DNA from: Hyaloraphidium curvatum
Taxonomy: Eukaryota > Monoblepharomycota > Hyaloraphidiomycetes > Hyaloraphidiales > Hyaloraphidiaceae
Length of the DNA: 64,000 bases
Direction of reading: 5' to 3'
Assembly (NCBI GenBank): GCA_025558095.1
Contig: JAIVFI010000002.1
Span: forward strand, 930,001 to 994,000
The position numbers and the translations under genes are program-made. Shown one piece after another: positions 54,651 to 64,000 of the stretch; position 1 is the first letter of the stretch; every line of letters starts with the position of its first letter. The notes beneath the pieces were generated by a model. The model was not told the origin of the DNA. It searched no databases and saw only the letters and a program-made list of their open reading frames with translations.

Positions 54651-56193
54651 ATGGAGCTCCCGGGAGGCCTCGCCGCCGCGACCCCGTCGCTGCTCCCTCT
54701 CGCGCCATCGGGCGCGCTGCCCGCGGCGCCAGCGGCCGCGCCCCGGCCAAAGAGCAAGTCGAGCGGCCGGCAGCGCGACCGCGAGCGCGAGCGCGAGCGC
54801 AGGCGCAACAGGGCGCTGGCCGCCGCGGGGCCGCCCAAGAAGCCGGACCCCGCGCCGCGGAACCGCTCGGGCGGGAGCAAGAAGCGCAAGGAGCCCGGAG
54901 CCGACTTTGCGCTGCCTCCGGACCCCGCGGTCGCACGCGACAAGGCCCTGCAGCAGAACCATGAGTGGGTGACGTGGTCCGTCCCCCACCGCGGTCCCTG
55001 ACGGCCCCAAAGCTACCAGCTTGTGCTGAGCGCGCTCAACGCGCTGCGAGGGCAGAGACAGCAGGCCGAGAGGGACATTCCCAGGTTGCACGCGCAGAAG
55101 GAAGCGGCGCTGGCCGACCCGACGAAGTTCATCGCGGCGCTCATGTCAAAGACCAACGACCCCGTGCCCAAGCGGCAAAAGGTGGTGCGCGTGCCCGACG
55201 TCTCGTTCGAGAAGTACGGTTTCAGGATGGAAACGAACGGAGGGCTGGCGACGCCGAGGGCGGGAGGCGTGCAGAGCCCGATCGAGCCGTTCAAGGCCGC
55301 GCCGTACCTCGAAGAAGCCATGAAGGTCGGTTTGCGCGCCCCGATTCACTTCGCGCTGCTCGTTTGACATTTCTTCCATTTGCTAGGCCATCAGACCCCC
55401 GCCGTCTCCGAATGGCCGCACGCTCTGGCTGCCGAAAGGACTCTCGACCTTTGATCGCCTGGCGGGCACCGCTTTTCGCAACGGGATCTCCCTGAACGAT
55501 TCGTACATGGACTCCCCTGGCGGATCGTCCGTGAGCCGGCGCTCGGACTCGCCCATCTCGGTGCACCCGCTCCTGCCGCACGGACCGATTTTGGAGGCGC
55601 CTCCCGTGAGACTTGACGCCTTCTCCTGACCGCGGATGGCGTTGACCCAGTCTCTGGGCCCTGTTTCAGCCACCGAGATCTGCCGCCCGCGTCTCGGGAT
55701 CTATTTATCAGCAGCGCCAAACGCTCGCCAACCAGATCCACCTCGCTGCCCCCAAATCTCTGCACTCGGGCAACGAGCATCCGCACGTCAACGGAGACCA
55801 CGCAAACGGTCCCAACGGCGACGCTACCTCTCGACCCGCAGCGCCTGCCAAGGCGGCGGGCCCGCGGAAGTCGGAACCTCGGCGGGCCCCTGCCAACATC
55901 GATGACGAAAGCGTGCACTACAACGTGGCGTGCGACGGGTGCGGAATGGATCCGATCGTGGGAATCAGGCTGAGCTGCACGGATTGCGCGGCAATGAAGA
56001 TCGACGTGGACCTGTGCGTAGGCTGCGAGAACAAGAAGTTCCCGCACAGTGGGTGTTCCGAACCGCGCTACCGCGGGCCGGAGCTGACCGGACTTCCCCA
56101 GAACACCACCTGCCGACCCACTCCTTCCGGAAAATCGCAATACCCGAGCATGTTGTATCCGATTTCCCCGTGCTGCCCCAGGTTGCTGTCTGA
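54651..56193 (+). CDS. ZZ-type zinc-finger protein of unknown function
   Basis: Four introns can be placed. QNH ends before 54959 and the next exon starts DYQLVLSALNALRGQRQQ. Then AMK joins AIRPPPSPNGRTLW, PP joins PPRSAARVSG, and FPHK joins HHLPTHSFRKIAIPE; the stop is at 56193. The N-terminus is Ala/Pro-rich and then strongly basic (RQRDRERERERRRNRALA). The C-terminus is a complete ZZ finger: YNVACDGCGMDPIVGIRLSC, TDC, LCVGCENKKFPHKHHLPTHS, FRKI, with the expected Cys4 pairs and the distal His residues restored only after splicing. ZZ domains bind histone H3 tails or N-degrons. Its position next to Ada3 is suggestive but not proof of a chromatin role. Confidence 0.75.
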
Positions 56194-56289
56194 GTCGGTG
56201 CCGGAGCGGTCTGAGTCAATGCTGGCGCGTATGATTTATGTGATTCGAATTCGATTGATGGTATCGGGTATATGTTGCGGTCCACACGG

Positions 56290-57232
56290 TCATCCGAACA
56301 TGGACTGACTGATCAGAACCAACCATCCGAGTCCAAAGTAGAAGAGGACCATGGGGTAGACCGCGAGCGCCCTGCGCTTCTCGAGGCGGACATCGCCGAG
56401 AAAACCAACCGAAGCTGTCGACGAGCATAAGTACGGCGGGATCGCAGGCAGTTTCCAACGAAAGAGCCCCACCGTAGGCGGCCCAGAAGAACGCGATGCC
56501 GACAATGACGCCGCGGATAATGATACTGGGGAGGAAGAGGGAGAAGAGAGAGGCGATAACGAGGGGGAAGATGCAGTAGCCGAGGACGCAGACGGATTGG
56601 AAGAAGGAGCTATACGCCAGGGGAGTCAAGAGTCAACAGATTGCACGACCGAGCGAAGGCCCGCGAACCAACATTCGGCCCCCGAGGAGCTGGGAATTGA
56701 GCGTGACCACGGCCGCGCCGCACCACACGATCACGAAGATGCTGGTGAAAACGAGAGCGGACTGGTCCTCAGGCGCCGTGACTCCCAGCCGTCTGCGGTG
56801 TTCGCGTCAGCGACAGCCAACCCCGGCCGAACCCGGGAAACCAACATTGCCAGTGTCAGGCAAAGCAGCAGCGGCCCCCACAAATCCCAATCCCGCAGGA
56901 TGTTTGACCGCTCCTTTGTCGGCCAGAGCACCTGGCGCATCTTGTTCCAGACGTTGGTCAGGTCCCGCATCTGCCGCCCCGGATCAGCACATGCCACGCC
57001 GCCGATTCGAGCACATTGATCCCACGATTGTCGTAGATACGGGTTCGTCCAGCGTGTCCAGGTCCGAGCGCACGACGCGCGAGGTCGAAGGGTCGTTCAT
57101 TGAGCCCGAAACGCCGATTGCGGCATGGCTGCCCGTGGACAGGCTCAGGTCGTCCGGCCGCAGCGGCGACGACGTCGCCAGCGGCTGTATCAGCGGCGCA
57201 CTGTCGCCCGGCATGGAGCCGTAGCCCGCCAT
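56290..57232 (-). CDS. YIPF6-like Yip1-family Golgi membrane protein
   Basis: Yip1-domain proteins bind Rab GTPases and act in ER-Golgi traffic and Golgi structure. The gene starts at ATG 57232 (MAGYGSMPGDSAPLI) and ends at 56290, with several short introns. Coding blocks include NDPSTSRVVRSDLDTLDEPV, then RDLTNVWNKMRQVLWP joined to SNILRDWDLWGPLLLCLTLA. These are followed by SFFQSVCVLGYCIFPLVIAS, GVIVGIAFFWAAYGG and LEKRRALAVYPMVLFYFGLG. The SFFQSVCVLGYCI and RRALAVYP strings are those of YIPF6. About five transmembrane helices fit the family. It is divergent from the DUF726 gene. Confidence 0.88.
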
Positions 57233-57492
57233 GGTCAGCCGGCTGTGAGGACGCAGCAAGGGACTGTAACTTCCCACTAGTCGCGCTTCCCACGACGACT
57301 GCCGGAGCCTAACTGCTGGAGACTGGATATGCGGTGGACTCTGCATCGTTAGACATCTCAACGGACAGCGGTGTCTCTGGGAGAAACCACGGCATCGTGT
57401 GACCCAAGTGACCCAGGCTTGCGTGTGACCTGCGCAGTCGTGGAGGAAGCTCTTGTCTCGGTTCCGAGGTCGTTTGCTCCATTTGCTCCACG

Positions 57493-59589
57493 ATGTCGGT
57501 ACCGCCGCGACTTATTGCGCCACCGCCGGTCGACGGCCGCGAGGCGGACTATGGTCCCGACGAACGCGGTGAGCTGCTGATGCACGTCTCGTCGACCCTG
57601 GCGCTTCAGCGCACGGAACTCTCTTCCTGGTACACGGAGGACGACGAGCCGCGGCCGCCGGGGCTGCTCTTTGAGGCTCTGGGCAGCAGCAGCACCCAGG
57701 ACCCGCCGTGCGTCAAAGACTTCGACGCTTTCGCGAAACGGACCGTGGGAGCGATCTGCGATGGCGTTGGGGCAGATTCCACCGAACGCCGGCGTGCTCT
57801 CGATTCTGTGATCCGCTTCCAACCCTTTGACGTTTCTGGGGGCTCTGTCCTTCGGCCTTTGGACGAGGCGCACAAGAAGCACTTGTTGTCGTCGGTGCTC
57901 CTTGTTCTGCTCCTGACGGGCCGCTACGATGCGCGTGCGCGGGTCATGCTGCGTCGCCTCGCGGCTGCTATAGGCTCGGACCAAGGCATCGATGCTGCGG
58001 AGCGGTCCGTTGCGGCAGCTTTGGTGGACAACAGCAGGCTCGGCGACCCCGAAGCGGCCAAAGCACCCCTGGCCGAAATGGCGAGGAAAAACAAGCTCGC
58101 GCGGGTTTTCGGTGTCGGAGCTGCCACCGTTGCGGGCGGCCTGCTCATTGGCCTTACGGGAGGTCTCGCTGCTCCTCTGATCGGGGCCGGCTTGGCGGCT
58201 GCTGCTGGAGCCATCGGCCTCGGCGGGACTGCGCTCGCGGCAGGCATTGCAGCCGTAGCCGGAAACGCGGCTTTGATTGGCTCCATCTTTGGCTCGTATG
58301 GTGCAGCGGTGTCTAGCGAGGCCGTGGCCAACCGGATGAAGGACGTCGAGGATTTTGCCATTGTCGACTTATCTGGCGCAAAGCCCGGCGAGAGCAACAA
58401 GGACGAGGAGGAGCGTCCGGCAGCCAGAGCCTTGCACGCCACCATCTGCGTGTCGGGTTGGCTCATGGAGCCGGGCGACGCTGTGGATCCATGGCGTGTG
58501 CTCGGAGACACCGAAGGCGATGTTTTTGCCCTCCGTTGGGAGGAAAAGGCGCTCATGGATGTCGGCGCCGGCTTGGCGGGAATCGTCAAGCGTCTGGGGG
58601 GAAGAATGGTTGTGACCCAGGTGCTCCAGCAGACGGCGCTTGCGACGTTGACCATGGCTTTGTGGCCTCTCGCGCTCCTCAATGCCGGTTCGCTGATCGA
58701 CAATCCCTGGTTGAACGGCATGAGCCTCGCAGAGAAGGCGGGCAAAGTCCTGGCCGAGGTGCTCCTTGCTCGTGCTCAGGGGCAGCGGCCTGTCTCGCTA
58801 GTGGGCGCGAGTCTCGGTGCAACCGTCGTCTTCGAATGCCTCCTTGAGCTGGACCGCCGTGGCGGGTTCGGAATTGTGGAAAATGCCTTCTTGCTTGGTG
58901 CCCCAGTATCCTCGGCTCCGGAGCGTTGGATGCGCGCACGGCGCGTCGTCGCTGGGCGCATGGTGAACGCCTACTCCAAGAACGATTGGGTCTTGGCCTT
59001 CTGTTACCGAACTTTGAACTTCAAGCTCGGTGTGGCCGGACTCGGACCCGTTGCTGGCGTCGAGGGGGTCGAGAATGTGGATCTGAGTGCGGACGTGACG
59101 GCGCACACCGTTTACCGCTTTCCCGGGCTGCTGTTGCGTCAGTGCGGGTTCGGTTCCCTCGTGGAGGACGAGGTGCAGCACCAGAAGCTCGAGGCGAAAG
59201 AAGAGATGGAGGCCGAGGAAGCGCTCCGGATCCAGGAGCTCGAGCTGGAAGGGACGCTCGAGGGCGATGTGGCCTACTCGAACCTGCAGAGGCCGAACCC
59301 AGGGGAGCCGCTGCCACCGTGGATGGAGGAGCCCGGCAGCCGGAGGAACTCTTTCAATCTCGATGACCCTTGGCTAAGCCCGCACATTACCCCCGTGACC
59401 CCGAACTCGGGCAATTCGGAGGTGGTGTTCGAGGCCGGCGACGACGCTTTTGGCGAGACGAGCCCGATTGAGCTCTTCCCGCCGCCACCGCCATACTCTG
59501 AGGTTCCGAACGGGGAAGTGCAACTAAGGACGCCAGACTCATCCGCAGCAAAAGGGGCGAAGGAAGATATCGGGCAAGCATCTAGATGA
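57493..59589 (+). CDS. TMCO4/Mil1-like DUF726 alpha/beta-hydrolase membrane protein
   Basis: A single 698-residue frame. Residues about 200-275 form a Gly/Ala-rich double hydrophobic hairpin (VFGVGAATVAGGLLIGLTGG, AAGAIGLGGTALAAGIAAVA), a family hallmark. The hydrolase-like domain follows: ICVSGWL, a nucleophile elbow VSLVGASLGATVVFECL (Ser in GASLG), NAFLLGAPVSSAPERWMRAR and GRMVNAYSKNDWVL (acid-base region). The tail has a Glu-rich helix and ends with a proline stretch containing PPPY, a potential WW-domain ligand. Yeast Mil1 binds the AP-1 clathrin adaptor. Catalytic activity is not established for the family. Confidence 0.88.
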   Translation: MSVPPRLIAPPPVDGREADYGPDERGELLMHVSSTLALQRTELSSWYTEDDEPRPPGLLFEALGSSSTQDPPCVKDFDAFAKRTVGAICDGVGADSTERRRALDSVIRFQPFDVSGGSVLRPLDEAHKKHLLSSVLLVLLLTGRYDARARVMLRRLAAAIGSDQGIDAAERSVAAALVDNSRLGDPEAAKAPLAEMARKNKLARVFGVGAATVAGGLLIGLTGGLAAPLIGAGLAAAAGAIGLGGTALAAGIAAVAGNAALIGSIFGSYGAAVSSEAVANRMKDVEDFAIVDLSGAKPGESNKDEEERPAARALHATICVSGWLMEPGDAVDPWRVLGDTEGDVFALRWEEKALMDVGAGLAGIVKRLGGRMVVTQVLQQTALATLTMALWPLALLNAGSLIDNPWLNGMSLAEKAGKVLAEVLLARAQGQRPVSLVGASLGATVVFECLLELDRRGGFGIVENAFLLGAPVSSAPERWMRARRVVAGRMVNAYSKNDWVLAFCYRTLNFKLGVAGLGPVAGVEGVENVDLSADVTAHTVYRFPGLLLRQCGFGSLVEDEVQHQKLEAKEEMEAEEALRIQELELEGTLEGDVAYSNLQRPNPGEPLPPWMEEPGSRRNSFNLDDPWLSPHITPVTPNSGNSEVVFEAGDDAFGETSPIELFPPPPPYSEVPNGEVQLRTPDSSAAKGAKEDIGQASR

Positions 59590-59699
59590 ATTGATGTGAT
59601 TGTTCTTCTGATGATGAATGATTTGTTCTGCTCATTGTTTCCACGAGGCGCCCATCTTCGACCACTTTCCGACGGCGTTGCGCTGTCACTCATCCCGCA

Positions 59700-60117
59700 A
59701 TGACCGCGTCTTCCCGCTACGACCCTCCCGACTCGGATCTCGAAGAGTCCCCGGTGCCCGAGAATGAGCAGTGCATGGCGCTGATGTCGTGCTACCCCGG
59801 TGCCCGCCGCGTGCCTTGCTTGCCTCCGCGAGATTCCCGGCGGCAACTGTTCGTTCTGCGGCAAACTGCTCTACGACAAGGACCACATGTGCTTCCAATG
59901 CGGCGCGCCGCTCTGCTCCGACCACGGAGGTGGCACGCCGGACTGTTCGCAACACGGCGTGATCCCAACGCACCGGCCCCTATGCCGCGAAATTTCCAAC
60001 GTGATCGAAGCCTTGCAGAAGGAGCGTCAAGGTGTCGTCGGGGACAGCGCATCTGCCGTGGCTCTCCGCAAGGAAATCAAAGCGATTGTCAAGGAGCTCA
60101 CGGAGAACTACCTTTGA
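59700..60117 (+). CDS. Small cysteine-rich, probably zinc-binding protein
   Basis: Not recognised. The start MTASSRYDPPDSDLEESP (59700) is in a different frame from the cysteine-rich part. One phase-consistent solution is an intron from 59754 (GTGCCC) to about 59832 (GAG), joining ESP to IPGGNCSFCGKLLYDKDHMC. That acceptor is weak. The core has CSFC, CFQC, LCSDH and DCSQH, a likely cross-brace or treble-clef zinc site, and then a helix (EISNVIEALQKERQG) and TENYL at the stop. It is converging with the SPS gene. Confidence 0.5.
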
Positions 60118-60559
60118 CTTTTGAAAACGCAGAAGCGCTTCGCTGCAATCGGTTATACACACCGGAGGATGGGTCGCACGGCTTCGAGGTGCCCACAGGC
60201 GGAAGCCGGACCGATCGCTGAGTCACCGGTGGTAACAGGAACGCCTACCGCCTAAGCTGTGACAAGAGACTCCAAAAGTGGAGAAAAATGCGTGGGACTC
60301 GCGGGATGTATAACTGGCTAATGCATACAACGCGAATGCGGTGAACCTGTGCCGCACCACACCTCCCAAGTCCACAGCTCCCGTCTACGGCGACAAAACG
60401 AGCCAGCACCAAGCTAGATCCCCGAGGCAAAGAAGCGGCGAAACCGCTCCCAGGTCCCGAGACGGCGAACCGGCGGCTGCGACGCTCTGTATTCGCCGCA
60501 GCACCAGGTCCGATCGCCAGGAACCTGCATGCGCCATCCGGCGGCATGCCTGCCCGATG
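60118..60559. other. Spacer between convergent genes (3'UTRs)
   Basis: This lies between the stop of the small cysteine-rich gene and the SECIS-bearing 3'UTR of the SPS gene. No coding or RNA gene is recognised. Confidence 0.4.
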
Positions 60560-60565
60560 AATCCT

Positions 60566-60632
60566 CACGGCGATCAGCATCGCGGCCTCATCCGAAGATG
60601 TTTGCGGCCGCGGCTTCATGGTGCAGCTTGGT
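60566..60632 (-). promoter_or_regulatory. Candidate SECIS element in the SPS 3'UTR
   Basis: On the minus strand, 55 nt after the stop codon, the 5' core ATGA (60619..60616) is followed by a GC-rich stem arm. That arm leads to an apical loop beginning with AAA (60603..60601). The opposite arm GGCCGCG (60587..60581) is complementary to CGCGGCC (60612..60606). The 3' core TGAT (60576..60573) completes the non-Watson-Crick quartet. Spacing from ATGA to the AAA (12 nt) and the ATGA/TGAT pair are canonical. The lower helix is weaker (CAC with GTG plus scattered pairs). Found by eye; no folding energy was calculated. Confidence 0.72.
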
Positions 60633-60673
60633 CCGGCCCCTTCTGTCGCGTGAACGAAGATGGATATCCTGTT

Positions 60674-62002
60674 CTAGAGATTCGACGACAGGAACTTGTC
60701 GTCCAACGTTCGGTACGGGCACTCCACCACCTGAAGTCCCTCCTCTGGCGTAAGAATCCTGGCTGTCCGTGCTCTTGCCGGATCGGAAGCTTCCACGACG
60801 TCGCCCACAATCCAGCACGGCCAACCTTCAATCTGCTCAATCTCCTTCTTGAAGGCGGCCGCGCGGTCGCGCGGGAGCGTAAACAAAAGTCCACCACTGG
60901 TTTCCGCGCTTCTGCCCAGCAGAAGCCTGTACGGCACCCTCGCGTCCACCAGCTGCGTCTTCGCTATCACTGGCAAAGTGTGGAGGACAAACTCGACCGG
61001 CAGGGTCTGGTTGGACGCCAAATTGCCCGCGTGGCCGAGGATACCGAAACCCGTGACGTCCGTCGCCGCCCGCGCACCGTACTTGCGCATGAGTTCAGCG
61101 CCGACCTTGTTCAGCCGGGACATTGAGAGGATGCTCGTCTCGTACGCCAGCCGGGCCTCTTCCCGCGTGATCACGTCCTCGACGCGGCCAAACTTTGCGG
61201 CGGATTCGGGACCATGGAGCCAGACATTCAGGTTGGAGCAGACCTGCGTGCCGAGAGGTTTGGTGAGGATGAGGACGTCGCCGGGTTGAGCACCGGTTGG
61301 TCTGGGGAGCATGTTAGCATCGAATGGCGGGCCGCCGGCATCAGTGCCCACTTGATGATTTCCTGGTCACGGGCGACCGTGGAAGCGACACCGCCGACGA
61401 TGAACCCTACGAGTGGTTGGCGCGGTCAGACTCGGTTGTCATGTTCGCTTGTCAGACAACCCACAAGGGCTCATGACCGATTGACCGCCCGTGACTTTGG
61501 TGCCGGCTCGCTGAGCTTGGACGCCAAAGCCCTTCATCATGAGCTCCGTGGCCCGCCAGCGGTCCGAGTCTGGCATGGCCTTGTCCCGGCAAACTCCGAG
61601 GATCATGAGCATGTTGTCGCAGTCCGGAAGGCCCATCGCGTAGATATCGGAGAGCACGTTGGCGCACGCCACCATTCCCTGCCAGAAGGGCGAATCGATG
61701 TTGGGGTAGAAGAAGTCCGTCGTCTGGACGAGTGCGAGGTCGGGGAAACGCGGAAGAGGGGTAATGGACGAGTCCATGAGGAGCAGCGGGGCGGCCGCCT
61801 CCGCGGTCTTCCCCGATGCGTCGGCAGCAAGGGCGCCTGCCGACGCGGCCGGCCCGTTCAGGGCCTCCAGCAGGCGGTACAGATCCGCCTGCTGGACCTT
61901 GCAGCCTCAGCCCTTGAGCTCGGCCCACTCCACGAGCCGGAACCCGCGCGTCATGCCCTCGCGTTCCGCATCAAAGCGCAGCGGGTGCTCCGTGTGCCAC
62001 AT
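60674..62002 (-). CDS. Selenophosphate synthetase, selenocysteine form (SPS2/SEPHS2-like)
   Basis: Makes selenophosphate, the selenium donor for Sec-tRNA. Exons are 62002..61465, 61406..61352 and 61301..60674 (406 residues). Reading from ATG 62002, the frame passes an in-frame TGA at 61909..61907. Its context, GFRLVEWAELKG-U-GCKVQQ, is exactly the active-site loop where Sec sits in animal SPS2 (residue 32 here). Downstream the frame continues unbroken: LVQTTDFFYPNIDSPFWQG, ANVLSDIYAMGLPDCDNML, VTGGQSV, WFIVGGVAS, GDVLILTKPLGTQV, AATDVTGFGILGHAGNLA and SAETSGGLLFTLP. A TGCTAAC branch point marks intron 2. A candidate SECIS lies in the 3'UTR. It is divergent from the PDE gene, with 96 bp between the ATGs. 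Confidence 0.93.
61907..61909 (-). other. Selenocysteine UGA codon (Sec32 of SPS)
   Basis: The in-frame TGA lies between AAG-GGC and GGC-TGC-AAG (Lys-Gly-Sec-Gly-Cys-Lys). The homologous residue is Sec in SPS2 and Cys in many bacterial SelD proteins. Family-conserved sequence on both sides of the codon in the same frame argues against a stop or a sequencing error. Confidence 0.92.
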
Positions 62003-62098
62003 CGTTGCAACTGTCAGGCGGCACCGCCCGCCGCGCTGCCGCGCTTCCAACCCCTTGACACGGAGCATCCGCGTCCCTCCTCGGCGAGCGGCGACGCG
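62003..62098. promoter_or_regulatory. 96-bp bidirectional promoter/5'UTR space (SPS and PDE)
   Basis: This is the whole space between the two divergent start codons. No TATA-like element or other recognised motif is visible in it. Confidence 0.5.
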
Positions 62099-64000
62099 AT
62101 GTCTGCGCTATCATCTCCCGAAGAAACAGAAGCGCCACTGGTGGAGCGGTGCTCGGTATCGCCGGCGCCGCCGAGCCCCGTGCCGACGGAGGATGCCGTC
62201 CGGAACGCCGAAGTCTTGAAACTCATAAGAACTTTCTTCCGCATGCCGCTGCGGAGTGACAGCGAGGAGGACTTCTTTGCACTGGGCCGGCACATCGTTC
62301 GGACGCTGCGGAAGTACATGAACTGCGACCGTGCCTCCCTCCTCATCGCGGACACCGAGTCCGGCATCTTCAAGCCCACCTTCTGGGACTGGAACGGCCT
62401 CGAAGTGCCGGCGATACAGAAGCTGCACGAGGCAGAAATCAGGGAGCTGGCGTTGCCGCTTCGTAAGGGCATCGCTGGAGATGCCCTGTCGAAGAACGCG
62501 ATACAGGTCTGCGACGACGCGCAGGAGGATCCCCGGTTCTTCAAGGAGGTGGACATCCGGTTCCAGTACAAGATCCGCTCCATCATGTCGGTCCCTCTTG
62601 GTTCGGTGGCGGTATTGAACCTATACAACAAGCTCTGCCCGGATACGGGAGACATTCTCATCTTCTCTGCTGACGACCGAGAGGTGATCGGAGTGAGTAC
62701 ACCGCAACAGGCGGACCACGGAATACACGGCAGAAACTAATTCCCGTGTGTCGCAGACCTTCCGCGACCTCCTTGGTGTGCTCCTCGAAAGGGCCGTCCT
62801 GCAGCGCCAGGTGGCGCAAACGGAGATGAAGCTCAAGATTACTCTGGACGTTTTGTCCTACCGAATCGGAGTATCGGACGCGTTGATCGCCTCCTTCATC
62901 AAGGACTGGACTCCGTACGTCGAGCAGGATCCGCACCCGATCGACGATTACGCCTGGGACCCGCAGCACCGCGACGACGACGAGTGCGTCGCGGCGTTCG
63001 TGCGGATGGTCTACTCCCTGGGCTACGTGGAGAAGTTCAAGATCTCTCACGAGAAGCTCGTGCGGTTCGGGCTCACGGTGGCCCGCAACTACCGCGAGAA
63101 GTCGGACGTACAGTACCACAACCTCGGACATGCCACCGCCGTAACGCACGGCATGTACATGCTCGCCAAACGCTACGGCCTGAGGAAGCTGTTTAAGGAC
63201 GACTTGGAAGTCTTTTCGCTTGTGCTCGCTTGCTTCTGCCACGACTTGGATCACCGGGGGCTTTCAAACGCGTACCTCAAAACAACAAACAGCTTTCTCT
63301 CGGGTTATTTCAGCCACTCCATCATGTAAGTCCGCTTCCCCTGTTTTCGCGGCGCGAATTCGAAGGGTGCCTAATCGCGCTACCTTGGCTCGGTCCTTTC
63401 TTTCCTACCACAGGGAAGAGCATCATGCGAACTTTGCGGTCTCAATTCGTTGGGTTGCTGCACTTTGCACCCGCCTCTACATGCTAAACCGCGCGCTCCG
63501 ACAGTGACGGCGCCCGACTGCGACATCCTCGAGAACCTCTCCGTGGAAGACTTCAAGCACGTCCTCCACATGACGCGCGCCAACATAATCTCGACCGATC
63601 TGAGCGTCTTCTTTTCGCGCAAGGCGCAGTTGACGGAGCTCATCACGACCGGGACTCTCGACATCGACCATGACAAGCCTCAGGTGCGTTCCCGTCCGGA
63701 ACGAATCCTCTGTGCTCACTCTTGTCCTCACCCCAGCGGCGCATGATCCGGGGTCTTTTGATGAACTGCTGCGATCTGATGGCGATGACCAAGCCGTTCC
63801 TGACCGTCATCCGCGTCGTCGACGTCATCTTCAAGGAGTTCTTCACCGAAGGCGACAAGACCAAGAGCCAGGGCCTGGCGCCGAGCTCGGAGCTCATGGA
63901 CCGCGACAAGGAGCACGCGATCCCGAAGATGCAGGTCGGCTTCATGTCAGGTGTGGTGATCCCCGCGTACGAGCTCATGGCCAGCCCCAACGTCCTGCCG
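62099..64000 (+). CDS. GAF-domain class I cyclic-nucleotide phosphodiesterase, C-terminus cut by window
   Basis: Hydrolyses cAMP and/or cGMP. Exons are 62099..62692, 62757..63325, 63414..63448, 63505..63683 and 63737..64000 (continuing beyond the edge). Introns are short, with CTAA-type branch points. Residues about 35-210 form a GAF domain (CDRASLLIADTESGIFKPTF, LPLRKGIAGDAL, IRSIMSVPLG). The catalytic domain has the metal-site signature YHNLGHATAVTHGMYMLA, CFCHDLDHRGLSNAY, MEEHHANFAVSIL (restored by splicing a 35-nt exon), STDLSVFF and MNCCDLMAMTKP, then MQVGFMSGVVIPAYE. The order and the single GAF resemble the animal PDE2/5/10/11 group rather than the GAF-less fungal PDE1/PDE2 enzymes. 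Nucleotide specificity cannot be read from the part visible. Confidence 0.92.

Noticed and set aside
61909-62002. Treating the SPS as starting after the TGA (truncated or pseudogene)
   Set aside because: The 31 codons before the TGA are in frame, begin with ATG and match SPS (GFRLVEWAELKG), so a Sec codon is the better reading.

Overview
The window is GC-rich eukaryotic nuclear DNA. The genes are dense and split by very short introns (about 48-110 nt, many with a GTGGGT-type 5' splice site and CTAAC/CTGAC-like branch points). The gene set reads as fungal: Ded1/DDX3, a white-collar-type LOV photoreceptor, mitochondrial acetolactate synthase, Svf1, MMT-type exporter, uracil phosphoribosyltransferase, a Ser/Thr-rich GPI wall-type protein. 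It also keeps genes that most fungi lack or that are better known from animals: a selenocysteine-encoding selenophosphate synthetase, a GAF-domain cyclic-nucleotide phosphodiesterase and a SARAF homologue. That mix suggests an early-diverging, probably zoosporic, fungus (chytrid/monoblepharid-like). Species assignment is not possible from the sequence alone; this is inference.

Layout, left to right (sign is strand): PP4R3 (-, cut by the window edge), SARAF (+), ornithine decarboxylase antizyme with a +1 frameshift (-), PIG-V/Gpi18 (+), Ded1/DDX3 (+), an unrecognised protein (-), WC-1-like LOV/PAS protein (-), a cysteine-rich membrane protein (-), syntaxin-6-type SNARE (+), a 2,564-residue protein with an XPG/FEN-like N-terminus and a Fanzor/TnpB-like C-terminus (+), RhoGEF (+), MFAP1 (-), LYRM2-like (+), Ilv2 (-), YJU2B/CCDC130 (+), Svf1-like (-), MMT1/2-like (-), UPRT (+), UBE2M/Ubc12 (+), RPAP3-like (-), NudE-like (+), SMC5 (-), GPI-type wall protein (+), mevalonate diphosphate decarboxylase (-), U1-70K (+), Ada3 (+), ZZ-finger protein (+), YIPF6 (-), TMCO4/DUF726 (+), small Cys-rich protein (+), SPS2 selenoprotein with a candidate SECIS (-), GAF-PDE (+, cut by the right edge).

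Most genes are housekeeping: splicing (DDX3, MFAP1, YJU2B, U1-70K), membrane traffic (SNARE, YIPF6, TMCO4), GPI anchoring, polyamine, isoprenoid, pyrimidine and branched-chain amino acid metabolism, and chromatin (Ada3, SMC5). There is no operon logic, but the arrangement is strikingly head-to-head: about eleven divergent pairs share intergenic spaces of only about 54-420 bp. The most unusual content is the XPG-plus-Fanzor-like fusion at 15320-23535, the Sec-UGA plus SECIS in the SPS gene, the antizyme shift site, and a UPRT intron that is a tandem copy of its own last exon.

Exon coordinates given in the evidence were derived by hand from splice signals, frame continuity and family alignment; those marked tentative need transcript support.
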